Shown: in pieces, positions 27,694 to 36,380 of the stretch
Layout of the letters: every line of letters begins with the position of its first letter
Position numbering within the stretch: position 1 is the stretch's first letter
Source of the DNA: CAUUJV01 sp963545565
Lineage (GTDB): Bacteria > Actinomycetota > Actinomycetes > Actinomycetales > Bifidobacteriaceae
NCBI GenBank assembly: GCA_963545565.1
Contig: CAUUJV010000002.1
Location: 62,001 to 126,000, forward strand
DNA: 64,000 nt
Reading direction: 5' to 3'
Notes under the pieces: model-generated
Told to the model about the DNA's origin: nothing
The model's input: only the letters and a program-made list of their open reading frames with translations
Database searches by the model: none
Program-made: the position numbers and the translations under genes

Positions 27694-27767
27694 GGCTCCG
27701 TAGCTCAGTTGGTTAGAGCGCCGCCCTGTCACGGCGGAGGTCGCCGGTTCAAGTCCGGTCGGAGTCG
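27694..27767 (+). tRNA. tRNA-Asp (GUC)
   Basis: Cloverleaf with acceptor GGCTCCG / CGGAGTC, anticodon arm CCGCC-CTGTCAC-GGCGG giving GUC, and T-arm GCCGG-TTCAAGT-CCGGT. CCA is not encoded. Confidence 0.96.
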
Positions 27768-27782
27768 CTCGGAATTTTAAGG

Positions 27783-27803
27783 CCCGGTCTTCCGGGTTTT
27801 TTT
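27783..27803 (+). terminator. Hairpin terminator between tRNA-Asp and tRNA-Phe
   Basis: CCCGG-TCTT-CCGGG is followed by seven T (27797-27803). Only ten bases separate it from tRNA-Phe, leaving no room for a separate promoter, so read-through or processing is implied. Confidence 0.75.
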
Positions 27804-27813
27804 AAAGTTCTTT

Positions 27814-27889
27814 GGCTCTGTAGCTCAGTTGGTAGAGCGTGCGACTGAAAATCGTAAGGTCGACGGATCGACGCCGTCCGGAGCCACCA
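27814..27889 (+). tRNA. tRNA-Phe (GAA)
   Basis: Cloverleaf with acceptor GGCTCTG / CGGAGCC, anticodon loop CTGAAAA giving GAA, and T-arm GACGG-ATCGACG-CCGTC, which has A at position 54 instead of T. The 3' CCA is encoded at 27887-27889. Confidence 0.95.
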
Positions 27890-27892
27890 CTT

Positions 27893-27926
27893 AGGTCTCG
27901 TTTTTTACGAGACCTTTCTTTTTTTT
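27893..27926 (+). terminator. Terminator after tRNA-Phe
   Basis: A perfect nine-base stem AGGTCTCGT / ACGAGACCT with a five-T loop, followed by TTCTTTTTTTT. Confidence 0.9.
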
Positions 27927-28033
27927 GGAAAGCCTACTTGGAAGCGATAACCCTAAATAACTCTTTTAATGAAAGAAGACTACAATTCTTTATGGGTTAA
28001 AGCTAAAAAAATTAAAAGTGTGAGTGAATAGCG

Positions 28034-28052
28034 TGCGCACAGACTGTGCGTA
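28034..28052. promoter_or_regulatory. Inverted repeat just before the cation ATPase ribosome-binding site
   Basis: CGCACAG-A-CTGTGCG (28036-28050) is a perfect seven-base palindrome around one base, extendable by a G-T and a T-A pair. It ends about a dozen bases before the AGGAGG of the ATPase gene. It may be a repressor site or an RNA hairpin. Confidence 0.45.
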
Positions 28053-28076
28053 TCTCTTGGATACAGGAGGTTTGCT

Positions 28077-30887
28077 ATGAACACGACTGATATAAAGAAC
28101 ATCAACACAGGTTCTGCCCCGATAACTGAGGTTTATGCTGCTTTAAGCACTTCTCAGAAGGGATTGAGTGAGGTCGAGGCAGAGAATCGGCTCAAAGATT
28201 TTGGGTCAAACCGTATTGCCTCCATACGCCATTCTTCTGTATTCAAAGAGTTTGTTAGCCATTTTATTAGCTTGATGGCTATTCTTTTATGGGTTTCTGG
28301 TGCTATTGCAATTTGTACTGGTAGCCAAGAACTTGGTATTGCCATTTGGATGGTCAACATTATCAACGGTCTTTTTAGCTTTTGGCAGGAGCACCAGGCT
28401 CAGAAGATGACGGATTCATTAATGAATATGCTTCCAACATATGTAAGTGTGCTGCGCGATTCTGAGCTGAAAAAACTTGATGCTCAAAAAATTGTTCCGG
28501 GAGACATCATCGAATTGCAGGCTGGAAATTCAGTTCCAGCAGATGCGCGTGTAATTAGCACTGCAAGTTTACAGGTTGATCAAAGCTCACTAACAGGCGA
28601 AACAGTGCCCGAAAGTAAAACTGTAGAATACAAGTCCAGGCGACGGTAATTTCACTGAATCTAACCTCTTGTATGCAGGCACAACCGTCGCTGCTGGAAC
28701 TGCAATGGCTATAGTTCTCTCTACTGGAATGAATACAGAATTCGGTAAAATTGTTTCACTGACGCAAAACAATAAGAAGCATACAACTGCTCTTCAACGC
28801 GAACTTGATAGGCTCACTAAACAAATCTCTGTTATCGCCATCAGCGTGGGGATTATCTTCTTTATTTGTGCGATATTCTTCGTGCACTACCCTCTTGCTA
28901 AAGCCTTTATCTTTGCGCTTGGTATGATTGTTGCCTTTATTCCTGAAGGTCTTTTGCCAACTGTTACACTTAGCCTCGCACAAGCCGTCAAGCGCATGGC
29001 AAAGAAAAATGCCCTTGTTAAGAATCTCAACAGTGTGGAAACTCTCGGCGAAACAACCGTAATCTGTTCAGATAAGATTGGCACACTTACCCAAAATCAA
29101 ATGACCGTTCATCATATTTGGACTAAGCCGCGAGAATATAATGTTTCAGGGCAGGGATACACGCCTAATGGAAAATCTTCTATAACGGCAAACGCGTAGC
29201 TTTAGCTAAATACCAAGACTTGTATCGTATTCTTGTGGCAGCAACGCTTGATAATGACACGGATGTGGACTTATCAAAGGATAAGCCAGATGTAGTAGGC
29301 ACCCCAACCGAGGCAGCTCTGCTTATCGCTGCTCAAAAAGGTGGAATTGATACTCATGCATTGTGGCTGCAAACTCCGCGTATTTTTGAGCTTACATTTG
29401 ATTCTGAGCGCAAACGTATGAGCACTGTTCACCATACTCATAATGGAAATAAAATCGTTTCGTATACAAAAGGCTCTTTAGATGACGTTATAAGCCAATG
29501 CAGCCGTATTTTTATTGACGATAACACGATGCTACCGCTTACCTCTCAAGATATTGCCGAAATCAATGAAGTAAATGAACGCTATGCGCAGCAAGGCCTA
29601 CGTAGCCTTGCTCTTGCCATGAAAGTGCAAGATGCTATTCCCCAAGAGGGCTTTACTATTGCAAACACTGAAAGCGACCTCGTTTTTATTGGTCTGATGG
29701 CTATGGATGATCCTCCACGACCAGAAATTTACGATGCTGTGCGCGAGTGTCATTCTGCTGGGATTCGCATAATCATGGTTACGGGCGACTCTGCTCTAAC
29801 TGCAAAGTCTATTGAAACCCAGATCGGTCTTGTTTCTGATGCAGCGCGCGTTATCACAGGTACTGAACTTGATGCTATGACCGACGATGATTTACGGCAG
29901 GCTCTGCACAACGAAGTAATTTTTGCTCGCGTAGCTCCTGAACACAAATATCGCATTGTTTCCACATTGCAGAAAAATGGCGAAATAGTGGCTTCTACCG
30001 GCGATGGCGTCAATGATGCTCCTGCACTCAAACAAGCCGATATAAGCATTGCCATGGGCGTTACAGGCACAGACGTGGCAAAAGAAGCTGCGGACATCAT
30101 CTTGCTTGACGACAACTTCACTTCGATTGTGGCGGCAGTTCGTGAAGGCAGAGCCGTATACAGCAACATTCAGAAGTTCCTCACGTACATTCTCACATCT
30201 AATGTGCCAGAAGCCATGCCGTCGATTCTGTTCCTATTCTCTCGCGGACTAATCCCGCTGCCGATGACGATTATGCAGATTTTAGCTGTAGATTTAGGAA
30301 CCGATATGCTGCCTGCGCTGGGACTAGGCGCTGAGCCGGCTGAAGTTGGAATCATGGAACAGCCGCCTCGTGCTCACAACGCACACCTGCTAAGTAAACG
30401 AATTCTCCTGCGCGCTTTTGCCTGGTATGGAATTTTAGAAAGTCTCGTGGCAGTAGGCGCCTATTTCTTCGTTAATTTGCAGAATGGTTGGCCTACAGCC
30501 AGCCTTGCAAGCAGTGGAACCGTTTACGCTCGCGCAACTACACTTGTGCTTGGGGCTATTATTTTCGCTCAAATTGCTAACGCACTTAATTGTCGCACCC
30601 AGCACAAGCCGATTTTAGCTTCTGGAGAGCCAAATCTGCGAGGAAACCATGCAGTATGGATTGGTATTGCGAGCGAACTTGTTCTCTTCGTATTCCTCAC
30701 TTTCACACCAGGAATACAAAGCGTATTCAACACAGCCGTGCTGACATGGCAAGACTGGATTTATTTAATCGCTATCCCAATTCCTCTTTTCCTCATTGAA
30801 GAAGCTCGAAAAGCAATCATTCTAAGACTCACCAGCAACAGAGAGAACAGTGATAGAAAGAACAGTAATAACCGCAAGCAGCAATAG
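28077..30887 (+). pseudogene. P-type cation-transporting ATPase (Ca2+/PacL-like), two frameshifts and altered phosphorylation motif
   Basis: The family pumps Ca2+ or related cations by ATP hydrolysis through a phospho-Asp. The start is strong (AGGAGG, ATG 28077). The cation-ATPase N-terminal domain, the TGE loop (SSLTGETVPESKT), the late GDGVNDAPALKQADI motif and six C-terminal spans are present. The frame breaks twice: one extra base near 28630-28634 (restored reading YSPGDGNFTESN) and one base short in the A run 29172-29175 (restored NGKIFYNGKR). The two shifts cancel, so the middle ~180 residues are out of frame. In that middle part the invariant DKTGT reads DKIGT. Three lesions point to a dead gene. 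Confidence 0.9.
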
Positions 30888-30889
30888 TA

Positions 30890-31420
30890 CTAGTTAGTAG
30901 AGCGTTTAAGCTCTGCCCTAACCCAGTTGACGATATAGGGAGCTACTTCTTCGATTTGATCAATGGCGATTTCAAAATCTCTGGGGCCGCCATACCAAGG
31001 ATCAACAAGATCAATGTCACTTTCATGACCAGCAGCCGGACGGGGCAGATTCGTGTCAAAACTGCGATACATATGCACCTCAGAAGCATCATCAGCAGGA
31101 ATCTGACGGAGCAAAGCGCGCATGTGTGAAGCGGTCATGGGAAGAAATAAGTTCGTCTCATCAATCTCGTCACGCGTGATGCGATGCGCAAAATGATGCA
31201 GCGGAATTTCATAGCCTCGTTTGCGTAACACCCTGCGAGCACGAGAATCAATAGGATTTCCGTGCTCTTCATTGCTTACAGCACTGGATTTCACAGCTAC
31301 TCGGTCAGCGAGTCCGGCTTCATCGAAGTATTTGCGAAGCACAATCTCCGCCATAGGAGAACGACAAATGTTGCCTGTGCATACCGTCATAATCGTATAC
31401 TTCTTGCCGGAGACTGCCAT
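30890..31420 (-). CDS. Low-molecular-weight protein tyrosine phosphatase
   Basis: Removes phosphate from phosphotyrosine, in bacteria often on envelope polysaccharide regulators. The P-loop CX5R is CTGNICRS (C14, R20) at the N-terminus, and the general-acid loop is DLVDPWYGG near the C-terminus. At 176 residues it is slightly longer than the usual 150. It is the last gene of a thyA-folA-phosphatase run (36 bases after folA) and ends two bases from the ATPase stop on the other strand. An arsenate-reductase role is possible for the fold but not favoured. Confidence 0.92.
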   Translation of the reverse strand: MAVSGKKYTIMTVCTGNICRSPMAEIVLRKYFDEAGLADRVAVKSSAVSNEEHGNPIDSRARRVLRKRGYEIPLHHFAHRITRDEIDETNLFLPMTASHMRALLRQIPADDASEVHMYRSFDTNLPRPAAGHESDIDLVDPWYGGPRDFEIAIDQIEEVAPYIVNWVRAELKRSTN

Positions 31421-31456
31421 ACCGAAACTTTCTTTTCTCTTAATTATTTCGCAGCT

Positions 31457-32131
31457 TTAGCGAACTTTTCTATATGTAATAAATCTGAATCGAGAAATAT
31501 CAGGACTTTGAGCTGGGGCGACCCAATCAGATTCATCCTCAACTACCCACATACCCGCGTGAACATACTGCATAATGTCTGGAGCAAATGTATCTGCTTC
31601 ATAACGATTATCAATTTCTGTCATGAAGACTCTATCCGCAAACGGTAGTGCAGCATCAAAAATTTGGCCACCACCAATAACCCACACTTCACTACGATTC
31701 AAGCCATCATCAGGGATAGCAGGCTGACGAGCTAAATCAAGTGCGGCATCAAGCGACTCTACAACCGTTGCACCAGGAGCAACAAAATCTTGATCGCGGC
31801 TGACAACAATATTGTCTCGGTTAGAAAGTGGACGATACTTTGGATTCAAGGATTCCCATGTTTTACGACCCATAATCACTGGGTGCGAGACGGTGAGCTC
31901 CTTGAAATGACGCATATCCTCGCTCAAATGCCATGGCATTCTACCCTGTGCTCCAATTGCACCAGGCTTACCATCATCAGTGAATGCTTGCGCCCAGATT
32001 AAATTAATCGAAGCTTGAACGGCGCCTTGCTCTTCAAAATCGTCATTATCCCAATAATCTTCGGCTTCATTCTGCCCGGCCGAAACGGGCTGGGGTTGGT
32101 GGTAACCACTGCGGCTACTGTCATGCTCCAT
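31457..32131 (-). CDS. folA: Dihydrofolate reductase
   Basis: Reduces dihydrofolate to tetrahydrofolate with NADPH; trimethoprim target. The core begins at INLIWAQAFTDDGKPGAIGA with MPWHLSEDMRHFKELT and VIMGRKTWESL, and VWVIGGGQIFDAAL further on. About 40 extra acidic residues precede the core; they are kept because the only good ribosome-binding site (AAAGGAG) precedes that ATG. It follows thyA by 37 bases. The pairing links dTMP synthesis to recycling of the dihydrofolate it makes. Confidence 0.95.
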   Translation of the reverse strand: MEHDSSRSGYHQPQPVSAGQNEAEDYWDNDDFEEQGAVQASINLIWAQAFTDDGKPGAIGAQGRMPWHLSEDMRHFKELTVSHPVIMGRKTWESLNPKYRPLSNRDNIVVSRDQDFVAPGATVVESLDAALDLARQPAIPDDGLNRSEVWVIGGGQIFDAALPFADRVFMTEIDNRYEADTFAPDIMQYVHAGMWVVEDESDWVAPAQSPDISRFRFITYRKVR

Positions 32132-32168
32132 AATGGAAAAACTCCTTTAAAGACGTTACGAGGAAAAA

Positions 32169-33047
32169 TTATACCGCAATAGGCGCCTTGATGGTCGGAT
32201 GATGCTTGTAATCCAAAATGTGGAAGTCTTCGTACTTGTAGTCAAAGATAGAATCAGCTTTATCAATCTGAATCTTAGGATACTCATAAGGTTCACGTCC
32301 AAGCTGGGTTAACACCTGTTCAACATGATTGTCGTAGATATGGCAGTCTCCTCCAGTCCACACAAATTCTCCTGGCTCATAGCCGGACTGCTGAGCAATC
32401 ATGCACGTAAGCATAGAATATGAGGCAATATTAAATGGCACACCAAGGAACATATCACAAGAGCGCTGATACAACTGGCAGCTGAGCTTACCATCGTTTA
32501 CATAAAACTGGAATAGAGCATGGCACGGAGGTAATGCCATTTTTTCAACTTCAGCTGGATTCCAAGCAGAAACCACCATGCGGCGCGAATCGGGGGAAGT
32601 TTTCAAAAAATCCATCACATTTTGAATCTGGTCAATCGTGCGATTAGGGTCTTCTGGGGTTGGTGCTGGCCAGCTGCGCCACTGAACGCCATACACAGGG
32701 CCTAAATCGCCTGTTTCTGGGTCTGCCCATTCATCCCAAATATGAACATTATTTTCCTGCAGCCAGCGCACATTGTTACTTCCCTTGAGGAACCACAGCA
32801 ATTCGTAGGTAATACCTTTGAAAAATACGCGCTTTGTGGTCAAAAGAGGAAACTTTGAATCTGACAAATCAAAACGCATCTGCTTGCCAAAGAGAGAAAT
32901 CGTGCCCGTGCCGGTGCGATCTGTTTTCAATGACCCTTCTTGCAAAATTTCACGCACCAAATCCTCATAAGGCATGGGAATATCTGTTTGAGGGCGTGCT
33001 GGAATGCGAGAACGAATTTCTTGAAGTTCAGATTCTGTTAAAGCCAT
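32169..33047 (-). CDS. thyA: Thymidylate synthase
   Basis: Methylates dUMP to dTMP using methylene-tetrahydrofolate. It has the active-site Cys175 in MALPPCHALFQFYV, the folate-contact region GDLGPVYGVQWRSW, and the SCQLYQRSCDMFLGVPFN signature. Length 292 is a little over the E. coli enzyme because of an N-terminal extension of about 25 residues. First gene of the thyA-folA-phosphatase run. Confidence 0.97.
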   Translation of the reverse strand: MALTESELQEIRSRIPARPQTDIPMPYEDLVREILQEGSLKTDRTGTGTISLFGKQMRFDLSDSKFPLLTTKRVFFKGITYELLWFLKGSNNVRWLQENNVHIWDEWADPETGDLGPVYGVQWRSWPAPTPEDPNRTIDQIQNVMDFLKTSPDSRRMVVSAWNPAEVEKMALPPCHALFQFYVNDGKLSCQLYQRSCDMFLGVPFNIASYSMLTCMIAQQSGYEPGEFVWTGGDCHIYDNHVEQVLTQLGREPYEYPKIQIDKADSIFDYKYEDFHILDYKHHPTIKAPIAV

Positions 33048-33155
33048 GCTTTGAGTCTAAGGAGCAGTGACGACTGTTCCATTCCGGATTACATCTATCC
33101 CCGACCATATATATTTCTTGACTCTTTCCCAGCTCCCCGCAATTCCGACTTCCGC

Positions 33156-33187
33156 AATTTCTATTTTTATTTCTATTTCTATTTTTT
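33156..33187 (+). repeat. Short TTTCTA-type simple repeat in the thyA/OsmC gap
   Basis: Irregular repeats of ATTTCT/ATTTTT lie in the 253-base divergent region between thyA and the OsmC gene. No promoter with standard spacing is obvious, and nothing else was recognised there. Confidence 0.5.
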
Positions 33188-33300
33188 CGGAAAATATCGC
33201 TAACAACCAATTTCGCCTGTTGGCTCCGCACAATGCGATACATTATGAGTAATGCAAAGCTGCACAAAAGCTGCATACGAACACTACACAAGGAGACAAT

Positions 33301-33717
33301 ATGTCAAGGCTTTGGGTTGAGCGCAATAAGGATGGCTCTTGGGATGCATTCAGCGACGACGGAGCACACATCAAGTTCGGTCGCGGCAGCGATAAGGGGC
33401 TCTTTTCTCCTGGAGATTTGAGCAAGATTGCTTTAGCGGCATGCGCCGCGCTCTCCAGCCAATTCGCTATTGAGAATGCACTTGGTGAGGGAAATGGGGC
33501 ACGCGTTGTTGTAGATGCAACATACGACAATGATAACGACCGTTATCTGCGTTTCCAGGAGCAGGTTGTTGTAGACGCGATTGACGCTGGTTTGAGCGAT
33601 GAGGATGCCAAAAAACTTGCAGACCGCGTAACTCGCCACATTAACAAAGGTTGCACCGTAAAGCATACGTACGAAATTGAAACTCCAGTTTCTATGGATG
33701 TGACTGTTCGTCACTAA
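33301..33717 (+). CDS. OsmC/Ohr-family peroxide-handling protein
   Basis: Small thiol peroxidase-like protein that reduces organic hydroperoxides or acts in osmotic stress. The family's two redox cysteines are present (C48 in LAACAALSS and C118 in KGCTVKHTYEIE). At 138 residues it matches the family. AGGAG lies just before the ATG. It is monocistronic, and a tandem universal stress protein lies opposite downstream, giving a small stress neighbourhood. OsmC versus Ohr cannot be settled by eye. Confidence 0.88.
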   Translation: MSRLWVERNKDGSWDAFSDDGAHIKFGRGSDKGLFSPGDLSKIALAACAALSSQFAIENALGEGNGARVVVDATYDNDNDRYLRFQEQVVVDAIDAGLSDEDAKKLADRVTRHINKGCTVKHTYEIETPVSMDVTVRH

Positions 33718-33748
33718 ACCCATTAGACTTCAACAGACTTTCTTGTCT

Positions 33749-33780
33749 CTGAAAAACTGAAAATCTGAAAATCTGAAAAT
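33749..33780 (+). repeat. Four tandem 8-base repeats
   Basis: CTGAAAAA followed by three exact copies of CTGAAAAT, 29 bases after the OsmC stop. Such a tract could change length by slippage; no function is visible. Confidence 0.9.
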
Positions 33781-33841
33781 TCTAAGATTTGTTTGCACCT
33801 CAGTGAAAACAGTAAACAAACTGAAACATACTATAGAAACA

Positions 33842-33901
33842 CTCTCGCTTTCTCGAACACTTTGTTCAACTCTTTGAACGAGGTGTTCGAGAAAGCGAGA
33901 G
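33842..33901. repeat. Sixty-base near-perfect hairpin between convergent genes
   Basis: Nineteen-base perfect arms (33842-33860 and 33883-33901, CTCTCGCTTTCTCGAACAC and its complement) continue through three pairs (two of them G-T) and six more perfect pairs to a CTCT loop at 33870-33873, a 28-pair stem in all. Neither side has a proper T run, so it is an unusual terminator if it is one. It may be a remnant of a palindromic mobile repeat or an RNA stem. The rest of the 33718-34035 gap is AT-rich with nothing recognised. Confidence 0.9.
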
Positions 33902-34035
33902 CAAAAAATGATATGTAAATTAGGCATGCAAACGCAAATATAAGCAAATGCAAAAAGCCTAAATTTTACTTTTTAATTCTTATTTAATCCTCATTTAATC
34001 CTTTTTAGTCCTTTATTCTTTGACTTTGATTGCTT

Positions 34036-35112
34036 TTAATTACTGTCATGCTCCGAATCGATAGTTGAAGCGATATCTTCTGCAACTTGAGATGGCGCTT
34101 GGCTGATATCAATCTGCTCAACACCAGCAATATCATCAATGGAAACCTTTGGCATCTCAGAAGCAGTAGCAGCCGTCGCCTTATCATCCTTTTCCATCTC
34201 AACATACTTGCGAGGAACTACATAGACTGGCTTTGCAGCATGCTGAATAAGACCTTGGCTAACCGATCCGAGAATCAAGCCTGTGAATCCACCTCGGCCA
34301 CGTGAACCAACAACAATCACGTCATTAGTATCTCCAGCCTCGGTCAAAGCACCAACAGCAGACCCTGGCACAACAGATTCTTCAATTACCAAATTCGGAT
34401 ACTGAGTGCGAATAGGCTGAATACGAACCTTTAAATCATGCAAATAAGATTCCAGAACGCTCTTCGTTTCCTCATTTGCAACAGGATCAGCACCTTCAAA
34501 TGGGCTCATCCCTGAGAACGTAGGAACTGCAGAAAGCACTGCGAGCTTTGCGCCCCAATGGTCTGCGAATTGTGCAGCGATTTGAAGAGCTTTTAACCCC
34601 CATTTGGATTCATCGGATCCAACTACCACATTTTCTATAGTGTTATTCAAATGCATTAGCTTGCCATCGTCATCAGTGTATGGCACAACCACAATTGGGC
34701 AATATGCATACGCGGGAAGGCTAGAACTAGTAGTTCCCAACATACGCTCAGCCAAACCGCCCTTGCCTCGATTACCAATCACGATGAGATTGTAGTTGCG
34801 GCTTAACTCCACGAACACACTTGCAGGATCTCCTGTAACAATAAGTGTTGTTACCTTAACACCCTGCTCTACAGCAATAGCTTTTGCTTTACCGAGAATA
34901 TCTTGGGCATCTTTATGCGCTAAAACGTCATCGCCTACAGCCGTGTACGAAGCCTCAAATGAAACTGCAGCGTAGCTTGGCAGTGAATACGCGCACACAA
35001 TATGCAGAGATAATCCTGCATGCTTCGCATAATTTGCTGCCCACCAAGTTGCTTTGTAGCTCGCATCCGAGCCATCTACGCCCACAAGAATAGCTTTATC
35101 ATACTTGAACAT
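34036..35112 (-). CDS. Universal stress protein with two UspA domains
   Basis: Cytoplasmic ATP-binding stress protein with two tandem UspA domains in 358 residues. Domain one (from AILVGVDGSDASYKATWWA) and domain two (from VVGSDESKWGLKALQIA) each end in the ATP-binding G-2x-G-9x-G-S type loop (VIGNRGKGGLAERMLGTTSSSL and VGSRGRGGFTGLILGSVSQGL, given here in part). An acidic tail follows. GAGGAGG precedes the ATG. Tandem Usp proteins are common in Actinobacteria and usually respond to starvation or hypoxia. It is monocistronic. Confidence 0.93.
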   Translation of the reverse strand: MFKYDKAILVGVDGSDASYKATWWAANYAKHAGLSLHIVCAYSLPSYAAVSFEASYTAVGDDVLAHKDAQDILGKAKAIAVEQGVKVTTLIVTGDPASVFVELSRNYNLIVIGNRGKGGLAERMLGTTSSSLPAYAYCPIVVVPYTDDDGKLMHLNNTIENVVVGSDESKWGLKALQIAAQFADHWGAKLAVLSAVPTFSGMSPFEGADPVANEETKSVLESYLHDLKVRIQPIRTQYPNLVIEESVVPGSAVGALTEAGDTNDVIVVGSRGRGGFTGLILGSVSQGLIQHAAKPVYVVPRKYVEMEKDDKATAATASEMPKVSIDDIAGVEQIDISQAPSQVAEDIASTIDSEHDSN

Positions 35113-35232
35113 AGTGGCCTCCTCGAAACTCAGAATGACTAATGCAACATTGCACTACGTCAACATCTCAAGATTAGCGCACCACACGCCACAAGTCCAA
35201 AGAGCTGCAGTCTTTAGAGATTTTAGGGATTT

Positions 35233-36132
35233 TTAGGAGTGAATATACTGAAAATCGCTCACATTAGTGAAAGTACGTGAGAAAGTCTTTCCGTTGCATG
35301 ATGCACCACATTCTGAAGTGGTTACAGAGCCGTCTGCATTCACAGATTCGACGATTGCAACGTGACCATATGTGGAGCTTGCGCCCTCTTGACCACGAGC
35401 AAAAACCATAATCGCCCCAACTTCAGGAGTGTTGTCAACCTTATATCCAAGCGCTGCGGCTGAAGCTGCCCACTGGCATCCGTTGCCAAAGTAAGAACCG
35501 ACTGGAAGACCAAGCTGATGGCGGCGAACATAGCACCACCATGTGCACTGGCTGAAGGAGTAAGCATTGCCCGTGTCTCCAGAATCATGAGTAATACTTT
35601 CAGCCACAGTTACAGACATTTGACTGCCGTTAAGTGACGTATCTGTTGACCAACTTGTATTGTTAGAAGAAACAGAAGTACTTTCTGAAGTTAAGCTTGA
35701 GCGCGATTCTGAACGAGAAGCCGCTGTAGCAGACGATACCAAGTTCGAGGAGGACGCTGCAGAAATAGCCTGAACTGAGGATGTGCTGACTGTTCCATCA
35801 ACAATGCCGCTAAGTGGAGAAGTACCAGTTACTGCAGAAGCAACAGTGGTGCCAACAGTCCCCACAAGCATGGTTGCAGCAGAAACGAAAACTAAACGAG
35901 TTTTGCGAGCAGAACGTGCAGCAAGCAAACGCAATTCTTTGCGCGTTTTCGGAGCCTTATTTAGCTCTTCCCTGAGTGTATCTTCTACAGGACGAACTGC
36001 AGAAACCGCTACTGCTGTATGAGCCCCACGAACGCCCTTACGTTTGAAAGTAGGCACTGCCATTGCAGTACTTCCAGCGCGGTGAGCGTGTGCTCCACGA
36101 GCCTTGCGTGCTGCATGTGCTGCATGCTTCAT
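35233..36132 (-). CDS. Secreted CHAP-domain peptidoglycan hydrolase
   Basis: Predicted exported amidase/endopeptidase. An unusual ~78-residue basic N-terminal region precedes the hydrophobic segment (about 79-101). A Ser/Thr-rich linker of about 80 residues follows, then the CHAP domain from about 190, with catalytic Cys196 in SFSQCTWWCYVRR and His257 in STYGHVAIVESV. Extra cysteines (C200, C219 and others) may form disulfides. The start is well supported by AGGAGAAAC. The long leader before the hydrophobic part could mean a membrane-anchored protein with a cytoplasmic tail. Confidence 0.88.
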   Translation of the reverse strand: MKHAAHAARKARGAHAHRAGSTAMAVPTFKRKGVRGAHTAVAVSAVRPVEDTLREELNKAPKTRKELRLLAARSARKTRLVFVSAATMLVGTVGTTVASAVTGTSPLSGIVDGTVSTSSVQAISAASSSNLVSSATAASRSESRSSLTSESTSVSSNNTSWSTDTSLNGSQMSVTVAESITHDSGDTGNAYSFSQCTWWCYVRRHQLGLPVGSYFGNGCQWAASAAALGYKVDNTPEVGAIMVFARGQEGASSTYGHVAIVESVNADGSVTTSECGASCNGKTFSRTFTNVSDFQYIHS

Positions 36133-36195
36133 AAACAGTTTCTCCTTGTAGACGACCCTTTCGATGATAATGAGACGCCTACCCTAACATCAAGC

Positions 36196-36210
36196 TTTTG
36201 CACTGCAAAA
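36196..36210. promoter_or_regulatory. Inverted repeat upstream of the CHAP gene
   Basis: TTTTGCA-C-TGCAAAA is a perfect seven-base palindrome around one base, 63 bases before the CHAP start, in the 248-base divergent gap with serC. It may be an operator for either gene. Confidence 0.4.
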
Positions 36211-36380
36211 TTACCAAACACCGCTTAAATGAAGATTTTGTGACATACGACACACACTGAAATAACACGCTTGTACGCCAAATGTGTAGATTTTCTTAAA
36301 ATATCCTGAAAATACCTAATTTATGCACATTTTTAGAGAACGAATAGAAATTACATAAGCGGTTGGTATAGGGTTGAAAT

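Noticed and set aside
28630..29175. Programmed ribosomal frameshifting in the ATPase
   Set aside because: No slippery heptamer with a downstream structure was seen, two opposite shifts would be needed, and the DKTGT motif is changed as well.
33749..33780. Possible CRISPR-like direct repeats
   Set aside because: The units are only eight bases with no spacers; this is a simple tandem repeat.
36133..36380. c-di-AMP (ydaO-type) riboswitch ahead of the CHAP gene
   Set aside because: Such switches often precede cell-wall hydrolases in Actinobacteria, but the conserved blocks could not be found in this leader.
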